From the NCBI RefSeq assembly GCF_006716885.1, contig NZ_VFPU01000001.1, positions 1,054,001-1,118,000 of the forward strand: a DNA stretch of 64,000 bases, written 5' to 3'. The notes beneath the pieces were generated by a model. The model made no database searches. It saw only the letters and a list, made by a program, of their open reading frames with translations, and was not told where the DNA came from. The position numbers and the translations under genes were made by a program. This DNA is from Ornithinimicrobium humiphilum (GTDB lineage: Bacteria; Actinomycetota; Actinomycetes; Actinomycetales; Dermatophilaceae). Shown here piece after piece: positions 29,512 through 38,570 of this stretch. The stretch's first letter is position 1. The number at the start of each line of letters is the position of its first letter.

Positions 29512-29952
29512 TCAGCCGCGCCGGGTGAGGTCCTCGGCGAGCATGACGATGATGCCGCTCGGACCCCGCACGTAGGTCAGCAGGTAGACGTCCTCGTAGT
29601 TGGCGACCCCCCTGAGCGGGTGGCAGCCGTGCCGCGCGGCGATCTCCAGCGCGGCCTCGAGGTCGTCGACCTGGAAGGCGATGCGGTGCATGCCGATCTC
29701 GTTCGGCAGCGTCGGGGCCGTGGCTATGGCGTCGGGGGAGAGGTACTCGAACATCTCCACCCGCGCCTGCCCGCCCGGCGTCTCGAGCATCGCCACCCTG
29801 GCGTGGTTGCCGTCGAGCCCCACCGCGGTCTCCGCCCACTCCCCGCTGACCTCGGTCTGCGCGACGAGGCTCAGCCCCAGGTCGGTGAAGAAGGCGATCG
29901 CCGCGTCCAGGTCCTCGACCGCGATGCCGACGTTGTCCAGGCGGATGGCCAT
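29512..29952 (-). CDS. VOC-superfamily (glyoxalase-like) protein
   Basis: The 146-residue protein has two beta-alpha-beta-beta-beta modules of the vicinal-oxygen-chelate fold. It starts MAIRLDNVGIAVEDLDAAIAFF; the metal-site pattern is an N-terminal position replaced by Asn/Gly, then His and Glu positions in MHRIAFQVDDL and at the end in GIIVMLAEDL. It could be a lyase, dioxygenase or resistance-type protein; the first metal ligand is not obvious, so the activity is uncertain. TACGGT on the minus strand is 6 nt before the ATG (leaderless). It converges on folC with only 6 bp between the stops. Confidence 0.75.
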   Translation of the reverse strand: MAIRLDNVGIAVEDLDAAIAFFTDLGLSLVAQTEVSGEWAETAVGLDGNHARVAMLETPGGQARVEMFEYLSPDAIATAPTLPNEIGMHRIAFQVDDLEAALEIAARHGCHPLRGVANYEDVYLLTYVRGPSGIIVMLAEDLTRRG

Positions 29953-29999
29953 CGCTCCACCGTAGCGAAGGGAGGGGACCCGCGGGTGCGCGAGAACAG

Positions 30000-30038
30000 G
30001 ACAGCCGCCCGGCCGCGAGGTGCGCCCGGGCGGCTGTC
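30000..30038 (-). terminator. Terminator of the ABC transporter operon
   Basis: GACAGCCGCCCGG pairs perfectly with CCGGGCGGCTGTC (13 bp), with a 13-nt loop, 16 nt past the ATPase stop. Confidence 0.8.
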
Positions 30039-30054
30039 GTGCCAGGTGGGCGGA

Positions 30055-30789
30055 TCAGGCCGGGCCGAGCCGGCCGTCGACCATCTCCATGACGCGGTCG
30101 ACGTGGTGCAGGACGTCGTGGTCGTGGGTGACCATGACGGTCGCGACCCCGCGCTCCTTGGCCTGCGCGGCGAGCAGCGCCACGATGTCCTGGCTGCGCT
30201 GACGGTCGAGCGCCGCGGTCGGCTCGTCCACGAGCAGCAGGCCCGGGTGGTTGGCCAGGCCGCGGGCGATGCCGACGCGCTGACGCTCGCCACCGGAGAG
30301 CTGGCCGGGCCGGTGCGAGGCGCGGTGCTCCATGCCCACGGCGCGGAGCAGCGGCATGGGGTCCATGGGCGTGCTCTCGCCCCGGCGCCGACCCAGGCGG
30401 CGGGCCAGGCGCAGCTGGTCGGCGGCCGTGAGGGCGGGGATGAGGTTGCCGGACTGGAAGACGAAGCCCAGGTTCTGGCGGCGGAAGCGGGCCAGGGCGC
30501 CCTGGCCCCGGCGGCGCACCTCGGCCAGGTCCTGGCCCAGGGCGAAGACGTCGCCGGAGGTCGGCGCGGCGAGCGCCCCGGCGACGGCCAGGAGCGAGGA
30601 CTTGCCGGCGCCCGAGGGGCCGATCACCGCGACGAACTCGCCGGGGGCGACCTCGAAGCTGACCTCGTCGAGGGCCCGGATGCGGCCGTCGCCGTCGCCG
30701 ACCTCCAGGACGACGTCGCGCAGGAGGAGCGCGGGGCCCTCCGTGGCCGGGGTGCCGGCCGCGTTCTGCGTCTCGGTGCTGGTGCTCAT
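30055..30789 (-). CDS. ABC transporter ATP-binding protein (LolD/MacB type)
   Basis: The 244-residue ATPase has Walker A GPSGAGKSS, Q-loop FVFQSGNLIPALT, signature LSGGERQRVGIARGL, Walker B LLLVDEPTAALD and H-loop VTHDHDV. It belongs to the FtsE/LolD/MacB group that works with FtsX-like permeases. The ATG overlaps the permease stop (ATGA). Together with the single permease and the TetR gene it forms a small regulated export or membrane-stress module; the substrate is unknown. Confidence 0.92.
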   Translation of the reverse strand: MSTSTETQNAAGTPATEGPALLLRDVVLEVGDGDGRIRALDEVSFEVAPGEFVAVIGPSGAGKSSLLAVAGALAAPTSGDVFALGQDLAEVRRRGQGALARFRRQNLGFVFQSGNLIPALTAADQLRLARRLGRRRGESTPMDPMPLLRAVGMEHRASHRPGQLSGGERQRVGIARGLANHPGLLLVDEPTAALDRQRSQDIVALLAAQAKERGVATVMVTHDHDVLHHVDRVMEMVDGRLGPA

Positions 30790-31949
30790 CGGTTGCCTCC
30801 CAGGGCGGACAGCGGCTCGATGCGGGCGACGCGGAGCACGGCGACCGCCGCGCCGAGCAGCCCGAGCAGGACGGTGATGATGCTCGCGACGGCGATCGGG
30901 CCCGCCTCGAGGGCGAACGGCATACCGTCGGGCATGAGGGCGCCGAGCCCGATGCCGGCCGCCAGACCCACCAGGGTGAAGGTGACGAGCAGGATCGCGG
31001 CCTGGGCCAGGGAGTCGCCGAGCAGGTAGCGGACCGAGGCGCCCATGGCGCGCAGCACGGCGAGCTCGTGGCCGCGCTGGATCGTCCACACGGTGAAGAA
31101 CGCTCCGACGACCAGGGCGCCGATCGCGTAGAGGAACCACTGGATCATGTCGAGCGTCAGCGTCTCGGCCTGGTAGCCGGGGGAGGCGTTGAACGCCTTG
31201 GTCAGGGTCATCGTGGTCGTGGAGGCCTCGGCGTCGCCGGCGGCCAGCACGTCGGCGTCCCCCGAGGCCAGGGCCGAGCCGTCGGCGGCCTGCAGGGCGA
31301 CCACGGAGGCCTGGTCGAAGTCCAGCGCCTCGATCTGCTCGGTGGTCGGCATGCTGCCGTCGGGTGCCTGACCGGCCGCGATCAGCTGCCAGGTGCCCAG
31401 GGGCAGGTAGGCGACGTCGACGTGGCCGAAGGTGGCCTGGCCGTCGGTGAAGCCGACGACCTCGAACTCGGTGCCGAGGCGGTCCAGGGTGACGACGGTG
31501 CCGAGCTCGATCCCGGCGTCCTTGGCGGTCGTCGAGAGGACCAGGCCGGCGGGGTCGCCGATGCCCTCGCCCTCGCTGACGGCCGGGTCCAGGAAGGAGC
31601 CGGGCTCGACGCCGAAGAGGGTCAGGTCGACCTGCTCCCCGGACTCGGTCTCGGCGTTGACGATGGAGACGCCCATCGGCTCGGCGGCGGTCACCTGCGG
31701 GTGGGACCGCCAGGTCTCCACCTGGTCGGCGTCGACGACGGAGCGGGAGAAGGCGTTGTCGGTCTTGGTCCCCTCGTCGAAGGCGAAGGCGGAGACGGGC
31801 ATGGCCTTGAGGCCGGAGACGCCGTCGTTGACGAGCCCTGCGGACAGGCCGGTCAGCATGACCATGAGGACCGCCATGAGGGCGATCACCAGGCCCATGA
31901 GACCGAACCGGCCGCGGGCGAAGCGCAGCTCACGAAGTGCTAGGAACAT
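30786..31949 (-). CDS. FtsX-like ABC transporter permease
   Basis: The 387-residue protein has one N-terminal membrane helix (LMGLVIALMAVLMVMLTGLSAG), a large extracytoplasmic MacB-type domain (about 40-245), then three C-terminal helices: the FtsX/MacB topology. The cytoplasmic loop QRGHELAVLRAMGAS is the conserved contact with the ATPase, and the C terminus ends ARIEPLSALGGNR. I chose the ATG at 31949 because upstream in-frame sequence is not protein-like. It lies 118 bp downstream of the TetR gene on the same strand. Confidence 0.9.
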   Translation of the reverse strand: MFLALRELRFARGRFGLMGLVIALMAVLMVMLTGLSAGLVNDGVSGLKAMPVSAFAFDEGTKTDNAFSRSVVDADQVETWRSHPQVTAAEPMGVSIVNAETESGEQVDLTLFGVEPGSFLDPAVSEGEGIGDPAGLVLSTTAKDAGIELGTVVTLDRLGTEFEVVGFTDGQATFGHVDVAYLPLGTWQLIAAGQAPDGSMPTTEQIEALDFDQASVVALQAADGSALASGDADVLAAGDAEASTTTMTLTKAFNASPGYQAETLTLDMIQWFLYAIGALVVGAFFTVWTIQRGHELAVLRAMGASVRYLLGDSLAQAAILLVTFTLVGLAAGIGLGALMPDGMPFALEAGPIAVASIITVLLGLLGAAVAVLRVARIEPLSALGGNR

Positions 31950-31994
31950 CACAGCTCTCGGTGTCGGTCGCCGCCGCTCCACGACCTCCGGGCG

Positions 31995-32064
31995 GAGGGG
32001 TTTGTCGACAGCGTGTCGGGATATCTCCATGGTGACACACCGGGACCCGTGGCCTGAAATCAGG
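31995..32064 (-). promoter_or_regulatory. Putative regulatory region between tetR and the ABC genes
   Basis: The gap contains the palindrome TGTCGACA (32003-32010), an AT-rich GATATC patch (32020-32025), and CCTGA-AA-TCAGG (32053-32064). Any of these could be the TetR operator; the sequence does not decide. Confidence 0.3.
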
Positions 32065-32067
32065 TGG

Positions 32068-32673
32068 TCAGGCCTCCGTGGGCAGCTGGCCGGTGCCCCC
32101 GAGCTCGCGCACGAGCGGCGCGAGGATGACGCCCAGCCTGTGCAGGACCGGCTCATGGTCCGCGCCGGCCTCGAGCATGCGGGTGGCGCCGTGGACCAGG
32201 GCACCGATGAGCTCGGCGACCTCCCCGGGCCCCTCGACACCGACCTCCTCGAGCGCGGTGACGAGGGGTTCACGGATCGCGTCGTGCAGGCGGGCGGCCT
32301 GCTCGTCGAGCTCCTCGCCCGGGGCGAGCGACGCGAGCGCCGCCCCCACGGCGTGGGAGCCGTCGGCGACCAGCTGCACGTTGGCGGCGGCGTAGGCGAG
32401 GATCCGGTCCGGCGCGGTCGGCGCGGACGCCATCGCGCTGGTCACGCGCTCGGTCCAGCGCGGGAAGACGTCGCGGACCATGGCCTGGAGCAGGTCGGCC
32501 TTGGAGTCGAAGTACTGGTAGACGCTGGTGCGCGCCAGCCCTGCGCGAGCCGCCACCTGGGGCAGGGTCGGTGCCTCACCGGTCTCCAGCAGCAGCTCGT
32601 GGGCCGCGTCGAGCAGCGCCCGCTCGCGCGCGGCGCGGTGCTGCGCGAGCGTCGGTTCGCTGATGCGTGGCAT
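32068..32673 (-). CDS. TetR-family transcriptional regulator
   Basis: The 201-residue protein starts MPRISEPTLAQHRAARERAL. The N-terminal helix-turn-helix (about 18-65) reads ALLDAAHELLLETGEAPTLPQVAARAGLARTSVYQYFDSKADLL, typical of TetR. The C-terminal ligand-binding domain is helical and not assignable to a ligand. TAGGCT on the minus strand lies 8 nt before the ATG, so it probably makes a short- or no-leader transcript. Being just upstream of and collinear with the ABC permease/ATPase, it likely controls them and perhaps itself. Confidence 0.9.
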   Translation of the reverse strand: MPRISEPTLAQHRAARERALLDAAHELLLETGEAPTLPQVAARAGLARTSVYQYFDSKADLLQAMVRDVFPRWTERVTSAMASAPTAPDRILAYAAANVQLVADGSHAVGAALASLAPGEELDEQAARLHDAIREPLVTALEEVGVEGPGEVAELIGALVHGATRMLEAGADHEPVLHRLGVILAPLVRELGGTGQLPTEA

Positions 32674-32809
32674 GGCTCCAGAGCCTACGCCGGGGCAACA
32701 GGCGTCCTGGCGCGGCTCCCTGAGCACGACCGGGCGGCCGGTCCTGGGGCCTGCGTGCGGGCTACCTCGTGAGCGCGGGTGGAGCTGCGCAGGTCGCTCC
32801 CGTGCCGGC

Positions 32810-33727
32810 TCAGGCGGGCGGGAAGGCGGCCCCCAGGCGTTGCCAGATCGTGCTGATGTGGGTCTCGGACACCGGTCCAGCGGCGGTCAGCCGCGAGGCG
32901 AGCCTCTTCGGCCACAGCACCTGGACCCCGCGTGTGGTGAAGTCCCCGCCCACCAGCGGCCAGTCGGCCTCGACGAAGCACAGCACGCCGTGCAGGGCTA
33001 CGGAAGGGTCGCCGACCGCCTGGCGCGCCAGCTCGACCTGCTTCAGGACGCCGTCGACCAGTCGTGTGCAGTCCCTCCGCCCCACCAGGAGCTTCTCGGT
33101 CCGTGGAGAGAGCAGGCCGCCCTCGACCCGGCGCTGGGGCCGTCCGCGATAGCGCTTCGCGTCCACCACGTAGACCCCCGAACGGGTCACCACGAGGTGG
33201 TCGATGTTGGCGCGGGTGCCTGGGATCCGCCGGTCGTGCAGCACACGGACCTCGGGTCCGGCGAGACCGTCGAGACGGCGGCCGAGGCGCTCCTCCCCGT
33301 GCGCGCCAGCGGCCCAGGCCGTGGTCGACTGCGGGTCGTCGGAGAGGGCGAGGATCAGCCCGCCGAGCTTGGGGTGCCGCTCCCGGACCCGCTGCTCCCG
33401 TGCCTGCCGTCGGCGCTCGTGCTCCCGTCGGGCCGACGCGCCCGCCACGCCGTCGAGGTAGACGGGCGGCCTGCACTCCGGGCTCTTCGGCGGAGGGGCC
33501 GGTATGCCGTCGACCGTGCGGTCGACCTCATGCAACCGGTCGGCGGGGGCCGCGTGGGTGAGCGTCGCCGCGCAGGTGAGGCAGAGGACGGTCCTCGTGT
33601 CCTTCTCGTAGACCGCCGTCGTCCCGGCCGGCACCCCGGTGGCGCAGGCACGGCATACCCCGGCGTAGCGCAGCCGCATCCGCTTCTGCTGCGCTGCCCC
33701 CGCGCTCGCACCGTCCTCTCCCGCCAC
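32810..33727 (-). CDS. NERD-domain protein with zinc-ribbon-like N terminus
   Basis: The 305-residue protein has, near the N terminus, CRAC at about 26-29 and CLTC at about 49-52: four cysteines that could form a zinc ribbon. The central NERD (nuclease-related) domain has the core ANIDHLVVTRSGVYVVDAKRYRG, with the Asp and Asp-Ala-Lys residues of the restriction-endonuclease-like fold. The GTG start at 33727 has TACGGT (minus strand) 6 nt upstream, suggesting leaderless expression. NERD proteins are presumed nucleases or DNA-processing factors; the role here is unknown. It stands alone. Confidence 0.82.
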   Translation of the reverse strand: MAGEDGASAGAAQQKRMRLRYAGVCRACATGVPAGTTAVYEKDTRTVLCLTCAATLTHAAPADRLHEVDRTVDGIPAPPPKSPECRPPVYLDGVAGASARREHERRRQAREQRVRERHPKLGGLILALSDDPQSTTAWAAGAHGEERLGRRLDGLAGPEVRVLHDRRIPGTRANIDHLVVTRSGVYVVDAKRYRGRPQRRVEGGLLSPRTEKLLVGRRDCTRLVDGVLKQVELARQAVGDPSVALHGVLCFVEADWPLVGGDFTTRGVQVLWPKRLASRLTAAGPVSETHISTIWQRLGAAFPPA

Positions 33728-33769
33728 GGCCGCACCGTAGCGTGCGAGAGCCGGCCGGGGAAGGTCCGC

Positions 33770-34000
33770 TCAGACGCTCCAGCCGCTGGTCGGCGACCGC
33801 TGCGCGATCCGCCGCGACGCTTCTTCGGCGTCTCGCGGGTCGGCGCGGGTGCCGCTGGGGCCGAGCGCCACGAGCCCGGTCACGATCCCGCCCGCGAGGA
33901 CGAGCACGAGCGGCAACGACTCCCCGCTCAGTGCACCCCATGCCAGGCCGCCCACCACCAGCAGCGCGGCGAGGGTCAGCAGCCACCGCTTCCTCGACAT
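33770..34000 (-). CDS. Small two-helix membrane protein
   Basis: The 76-residue protein has two membrane helices (WLLTLAALLVVGGLAWGAL and LPLVLVLAGGIVTGLVAL) and a charged cytoplasmic tail (TRADPRDAEEASRRIAQRS). A strong ribosome binding site (GAGGAGG) sits before the ATG. It ends 42 nt before the NERD gene start region. I do not recognise the family. Confidence 0.65.
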   Translation of the reverse strand: MSRKRWLLTLAALLVVGGLAWGALSGESLPLVLVLAGGIVTGLVALGPSGTRADPRDAEEASRRIAQRSPTSGWSV

Positions 34001-34161
34001 GAGACCTCCTCGTCCCGGGCGCCCATCGTGGCAGGCCACGCCCCGGACCGCGACCAAGGTCAGGACACGCCCGGGCCGGACGACCTGGAGCGCGCACCTG
34101 CACCCCTGAGGTCGACCGGGTCGGGTATGTCGTGGCCACGCGGGGGTCCGCGACCGCGGGC
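34001..34161. other. Intergenic gap after pxpC
   Basis: Contains small hairpins (CGTGGC-AG-GCCACG near 34027-34040, and a GTGGCCAC palindrome) and a variant, GGTATGTCGT, of the iterated 10-mer. There is no gene. Confidence 0.4.
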
Positions 34162-35001
34162 TCAGGCCTGGACGAACCTCACCTGCTGGCCGGGCCGGAG
34201 CTGGGCGCAGCGGTCGACCGCCTCGTCGTCGACGTAGGCGATGACCGGATAACCACCCGTCACCGGGTGGTCGGCGAGGAAGAGCACCGGCAGGCCGGAC
34301 GGCGGCATCTGCAGTGCGCCGCGCAGCATGCCCTCGCTGACCAGCTCGCCCTCGCGACGGCGGGGGATGGGCTCGCCCTCGAGGCGGACGCCGACCCGGT
34401 TGGACCTGCTGTCGACCGTCCAGGTCTGGGTGCGCAGCAGCTCCCAGGCGTCGTCGTCGAACCAGTCGCGTCGCGGTCCGGCCGTGATCGGCACCAGGAG
34501 CAGGTCGGCCGTGGGCTCGGGCACCGGGGCGACCTCGACGCCGGGCACCGGCCGCTCGGTCGTGCCGACGGGCAGCGTGTCCCCGGCGGACAGGACCGGC
34601 GGGCCGAGGCCGGAGAGGATGTCGGTCGCGCGGCTGCCGAGCACCGGCTCGACGTCGATGCCGCCGCGCACGGCGACGTAGGTGCGCAGGCCGGCCTGCG
34701 GCATACCGAGCTCGAGACGCTCGCCGGCGCGCAGCTGGAAGGCGGACAGGTGCGGCGCCCCGGGGCAGCGGGCCCCGGCGGTCGCGACCGTGACGTCGGC
34801 GTCGGTCTCCAGGGTCAGCCCGCCGAGCGTGACCTCGAGGGTGGCCAGCGTGGGGTGGTTGCCGACGAGCGCGTTGGCGAGCCGGTGGGCACCACGGTCG
34901 CAGGCGCCCGACCGACCGATGCCGAGGGCTGCCTGCCCCGGTCGGCCGAAGTCCTGCACCGTCGTCAGCGCGCCGGGCTCGATCACCGTCAGGGTCGTCA
35001 C
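34162..35001 (-). CDS. pxpC: 5-oxoprolinase subunit C (biotin-dependent carboxyltransferase family, KipA-like)
   Basis: The 279-residue protein matches PxpC/AHS2-domain proteins: the opening VIEPGALTTVQDFGRPGQAALGIGRSGACD with the conserved TTVQDxGR motif, central YVAVRGGIDVEPVLGSRAT, and near the end MPPSGLPVLFLADHPVTGGYPVIAYV. With PxpA and PxpB it forms the ATP-dependent enzyme that opens 5-oxoproline to glutamate. The GTG overlaps the pxpB stop (GTGA). It is the last gene of the minus-strand half of the cluster. Confidence 0.92.
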   Translation of the reverse strand: MTTLTVIEPGALTTVQDFGRPGQAALGIGRSGACDRGAHRLANALVGNHPTLATLEVTLGGLTLETDADVTVATAGARCPGAPHLSAFQLRAGERLELGMPQAGLRTYVAVRGGIDVEPVLGSRATDILSGLGPPVLSAGDTLPVGTTERPVPGVEVAPVPEPTADLLLVPITAGPRRDWFDDDAWELLRTQTWTVDSRSNRVGVRLEGEPIPRRREGELVSEGMLRGALQMPPSGLPVLFLADHPVTGGYPVIAYVDDEAVDRCAQLRPGQQVRFVQA

Positions 35002-35603
35002 GAGGCCTCCACGAAACGGACGGTCGCGCCGGGCACCAGCAGCGCCGGTGGGTCGCGGTCGAGGTCGAAGACGTCCACCAGGGCGTGGCCCAGCAGCTGC
35101 CAGCCGCCGGGGGACTCGCGGGGGTAGACGCCGGTGAACTCCCCGGCGAGTGCCACCGCGCCGGCCGGGACCCGGGTGCGGGGACTGGACCGGCGCGGGG
35201 TGTCCCACTCGAAGCGCGAGCCCGCCAGGTAGCCGAAGCCGGGGGCGAAGCCGCAGAAGGCCACCGTCCACTCCTCCTCCTGGTGACGGCGGACCAGCTC
35301 CTCCGGCGAGCACCCCAGCAGCTCGGCGGCCTCGGCGAGGTCCTCGCCGTCGTAGCGCACCGGGACCTCCACGGCAGGGCCGCTCTCGCGACCGTGCTCG
35401 GCCGGCCGGACCTGGCCGAGCCGGTCGGCGAGCGCGCGCAGGTCGGTGTCGCGATCGCCCACGACCAGGATGGTGCGCCCCGCGGGCACGAGGTCGAGCA
35501 CCGGCAGGTCCTCCTCGACGAGGGCGGCGTAGTGGCGCAGCACCTCCTCGAGGCTGTCGAGCTCCAGCAGCAGGCCGCGCGAGCCGCTCGGCAGGATCCG
35601 CAT
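34998..35603 (-). CDS. pxpB: 5-oxoprolinase subunit B (KipI-like)
   Basis: The 201-residue AHS1-domain protein begins MRILPSGSRGLLLELDSL and contains the family signatures VPVRYDGEDLAEAAELLG, VAFCGFAPGFGYLAG and RTRVPAGAVALAGEFTGVYPRESPGGWQLLGH. It forms the PxpBC complex with the next gene. The start lies 11 nt after the transporter stop, so it is within the same operon. Confidence 0.93.
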   Translation of the reverse strand: MRILPSGSRGLLLELDSLEEVLRHYAALVEEDLPVLDLVPAGRTILVVGDRDTDLRALADRLGQVRPAEHGRESGPAVEVPVRYDGEDLAEAAELLGCSPEELVRRHQEEEWTVAFCGFAPGFGYLAGSRFEWDTPRRSSPRTRVPAGAVALAGEFTGVYPRESPGGWQLLGHALVDVFDLDRDPPALLVPGATVRFVEAS

Positions 35604-35613
35604 GCCCCGCCCC

Positions 35614-36855
35614 TCAGCCGGTGACCAGCTCGATGGCCGGACGCACCGAGTTGAAGGCCAGGTAGATCGTCACCAGCCAGGCCACGGTGCCGATCCCGGC
35701 GAGCCACTTCGGGTAGTCGTAGCCCTGCAGCAGATCCCGGCGGCGCCAGGCGACCCACAGCATGACGCCGATGCCGACCGGCAGCAGGATGCCGTTGAAG
35801 GCGCCCGCGAAGACCAGCAGCTGCGCGGGCGCGGCGCCGATGACCAGGTAGAGCACCGTCGACAGCGCGATGAAACCCACGACGAGGTAGTTGGTGGTGC
35901 GCGGCGCCGTGCGGGTGCGCGAGGTGAGGAAGGTGATCGTCGTGTAGGACACCCCGATCACACTGGTCAGCGCCGCGGCGGCGAAGACGACGCCGAAGAG
36001 CCGGTAGCCCACGGCCCCGGCCGCGGCCTCGAAGGCGCTCGCGGCCTGACGGTCCGGGTCGAGGTCTGCGCCGGTGCTCACGACACCGAGGATCGCCAGG
36101 AAGAGGATGACCCGCATGATGCCGGTGACGACGATGCCGGTGACCGCGCCACGGGTCAGCTGCCGCAGCGCGCCGGGACCGGAGACCCCGGCATCGAGCA
36201 GGCGGTGCACGCCCGCGTAGATGATGTAGCCGCCGATCGTGCCGCCGATGAGGGTGGTGATCGCCAGCGGCTCGATCGTCTCGGGCATGACCGTGTTGCG
36301 CAGCGCGGCGCCGACGGGCGGGCCGGAGGTGAGCGCGATGTAGAGCGTCAGGGCGATCATGACGGCGCCGAGGACGACCACCACCCGGTCCATGGCGATC
36401 CCGGCGCGCTTGGACAAGAAGATGCCCACGGCCAGCGCGGCGAGGATGACGGCGCCGATCCGGACGTCCAGGTCGGTCATGATGTTCATGCCCAGCCCGG
36501 CGCCGCTGACGTTGCCGATGTTGAAGACGATGCCGCCGACGAGCAGCATGCCGGCCATGACGTAGCCGAGCCCGGGCAGCGTCGCGTTGCCGAGCTCCTG
36601 GGCGCGCATCCCCGAGATGCCGATCACGCGCCACACGTTGGTCTGGATCGCGATGTCGACGAGGATCGAGACGAGTATCGCGAAGGCGAACGCCGCGCCC
36701 AGCTGGACGGTGAAGCTCGTCGTCTGCGTGATGAACCCCGGCCCGATGGACGAGGTCGCCATGAGGAAGATCGCACCGAGCAGGGTGCCTCGCCCGGTCG
36801 CGGTGCGCTGCGGTGGTGCGTCGGCGCGGGGTGCGGGGTCTGGGGTGTCGGGCAT
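35614..36855 (-). CDS. NRAMP-family transporter of the 5-oxoproline cluster (YcsG-like)
   Basis: The 413-residue membrane protein has about eleven helices. The first helix contains SSIGPGFITQTTSFTVQLG, in the place where Mn/Fe-transporting NRAMPs have the DPGN metal motif; that motif is absent. Linkage to pxp genes (as in B. subtilis ycsG-pxp) suggests it imports 5-oxoproline or a related small acid, or plays an accessory role. The ATG at 36855 has GGAGG upstream. It is followed by pxpB with 10 nt between. Confidence 0.82.
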   Translation of the reverse strand: MPDTPDPAPRADAPPQRTATGRGTLLGAIFLMATSSIGPGFITQTTSFTVQLGAAFAFAILVSILVDIAIQTNVWRVIGISGMRAQELGNATLPGLGYVMAGMLLVGGIVFNIGNVSGAGLGMNIMTDLDVRIGAVILAALAVGIFLSKRAGIAMDRVVVVLGAVMIALTLYIALTSGPPVGAALRNTVMPETIEPLAITTLIGGTIGGYIIYAGVHRLLDAGVSGPGALRQLTRGAVTGIVVTGIMRVILFLAILGVVSTGADLDPDRQAASAFEAAAGAVGYRLFGVVFAAAALTSVIGVSYTTITFLTSRTRTAPRTTNYLVVGFIALSTVLYLVIGAAPAQLLVFAGAFNGILLPVGIGVMLWVAWRRRDLLQGYDYPKWLAGIGTVAWLVTIYLAFNSVRPAIELVTG

Positions 36856-36923
36856 GTCGCCTCCGGGACGTGGGTATGGGGTGGCGGACGGCTCGCCTCG
36901 GAACTCTAGGCGGGGGTCGGGGG

Positions 36924-37751
36924 TCAGGGCACGGCGTAGACGACGTCCTTGGCGTCGGTGATGAGCATGTGGCCGGGGGCATGGGTGATCGCGATCTCGG
37001 GACGCGACTCGAGCACCATGGCCTGCGGAGTGACCCCGCAGGCCCAGAAGACGGGCACGTCGCCCTCCTCGACGACCGGTGGGTCGCCGAAGTCCGGGCG
37101 GTCCAGGTCGGTGATCCCGAGCTGGGCCGGATCGCCCACGTGGACCGGGGCGCCGTGCACCGCGGGGTAGCGGGAGGTGATCCGGACCGCGTCGGCCACC
37201 TGCGACGCCGGGACCCGCCGCATCGAGACCACGAGCGGCCCCCTCAGCTCCCCGGCGGGCTGGCAGCGGGTGCTGGTCCGGTACATCGACACGTTGCGGC
37301 CGGCGTCCTGGTGGCGCATCGGGATGCCGGCCTCGGTCATGGGGTGCTCGAAGGTGAAGGAGCACCCGATGAGGAAGGTCACGAGGTCGTCGCGCCAGTG
37401 GTCGAGCACGTCCGGGACCTCCTCGACCAGCTCTCCGTGACGCCAGATCCGGTAGCGGGGCACGTCGACGCGCACGTCCGCCCCGGGGTCGCCGTAGACC
37501 GCCGAGCCCTCGGGTGCACGCACCGACCCGGCCTCGAGGACCTCCAGCACCGGGCAGGGCTTGGGGTTGCGGGTCGCGAAGAGCAGCATGTCGAAGGCGA
37601 GCTCCCTGGGCACCGCGATGAGGTTGGCCTGGGCGTATCCGGCCGACCAGCCCGTCGTCGGCACCTCCAGGCCGGCGGCGAAGAGGGCGCGGGCCCGGGA
37701 GGGCGGCATCGCGGCGCGGGCGTCGCGGTCGGGCAACGTGCGGGTGTCCAT
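36924..37751 (-). CDS. DUF1445 / YcsI-type putative hydro-lyase (D-glutamate cyclase-like)
   Basis: The 275-residue protein of the DUF1445 family contains [54 protein letters not shown] and [34 protein letters not shown]. The same fold in mammalian DGLUCY converts D-glutamate to 5-oxo-D-proline, so here it may feed the neighbouring 5-oxoprolinase or handle the D-isomer. The start is at ATG 37751, 4 nt past the stop of the frameshifted luciferase-like gene, so it is translated from the same message. Confidence 0.85.
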   Translation of the reverse strand: MDTRTLPDRDARAAMPPSRARALFAAGLEVPTTGWSAGYAQANLIAVPRELAFDMLLFATRNPKPCPVLEVLEAGSVRAPEGSAVYGDPGADVRVDVPRYRIWRHGELVEEVPDVLDHWRDDLVTFLIGCSFTFEHPMTEAGIPMRHQDAGRNVSMYRTSTRCQPAGELRGPLVVSMRRVPASQVADAVRITSRYPAVHGAPVHVGDPAQLGITDLDRPDFGDPPVVEEGDVPVFWACGVTPQAMVLESRPEIAITHAPGHMLITDAKDVVYAVP

Positions 37752-37755
37752 GGAC

Positions 37756-38486
37756 TCAGCTCCTGGTGTCGGCAAGGTCGGGGGGTGCGGCGGCGGCCAG
37801 CGCCGGGCCGATGGTCGTGGCCCAGGCGTCGACGAGCTCGTCGGGCAGGTCTGCGGGGTCGGTGCCACCCGTGTCGGGCCCGAGCGGGGGTATGTCGAGT
37901 CCCGAGGCCGCGAGCCAGCGCAGGTTGGAGCGGCTCGGGTAGTGCAGCCAGGGCTGCCCCTCCCGGAACCAGCAGCGCGGCCAGGCCCGGACCTCCTCGC
38001 GGGAGCCGAGGCCGATCGGCACGATCAGGGTCTCGGTGAAGTCGCTGCCCGGGCCGTAGGGGTCCGGCCGTCCTGCTCGGCGACGCCGTCGTGGAGCAGG
38101 CCCCGCAGCGTGCGCACCGCCCGGCCGAGCGCGTCGCGGGTGGCGCGGGGCCTCCCGGCCTTCTCGACCGACAGGAAGCCCGGGGCCACGGTGAGCTCCG
38201 CGCGGCCGGGCGCGAGCTCGTCCAGCGAGGCCAGGAGCGCGGCAAGCACGAGGGGATGCCGGGTGACCACGTTGGAGGTGGCGGGGAAGAGGCGGAGGCG
38301 CGAGGTCGAGAGGACCATCGCGGCCAGCGCGAGATAGGCGTCGCGGCCGGTGTGGTGGTGGTCCGGCACCCCGATGCCGTCCAGCCCGGCCCGCTCGGCG
38401 CGGGCCGCGAAGGAGGCGAGCTCGGGCAGGGGCGCCCCCAGCGGCACCCGGAGTCCGACCTCCAGGGGGTGGTGCTCACCGGACAT
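37756..38486 (-). pseudogene. Frameshifted luciferase-like (LLM-class) flavin oxidoreductase
   Basis: Translation from ATG 38486 (AGGAGGT upstream) gives an LLM-type start: VGLRVPLGAPLPELASFAARAERAGLDGIGVPDHHHTGRDAYLAL..., and the frame is lost near 38064. The reading continues in another frame as [27 protein letters not shown]...[15 protein letters not shown] to the stop at 37756. Adding one C in the plus-strand run near 38063-38065 restores a single protein of about 243 residues (..DGRDPYGPGSDF..). So it is either a one-base-deletion pseudogene or a sequence error. It is first in the minus-strand pxp operon and divergent from pxpA. A candidate -10 (TAGTAT) lies at 38514-38509. Confidence 0.8.
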
Positions 38487-38570
38487 GTGGGACGACCTCC
38501 TGCGTCCGATACTAGGAAGGGCGGGCCCACCCGTCCTCGCGAAAGACGTCGTCAGCAAGGAGCGCTCCCC

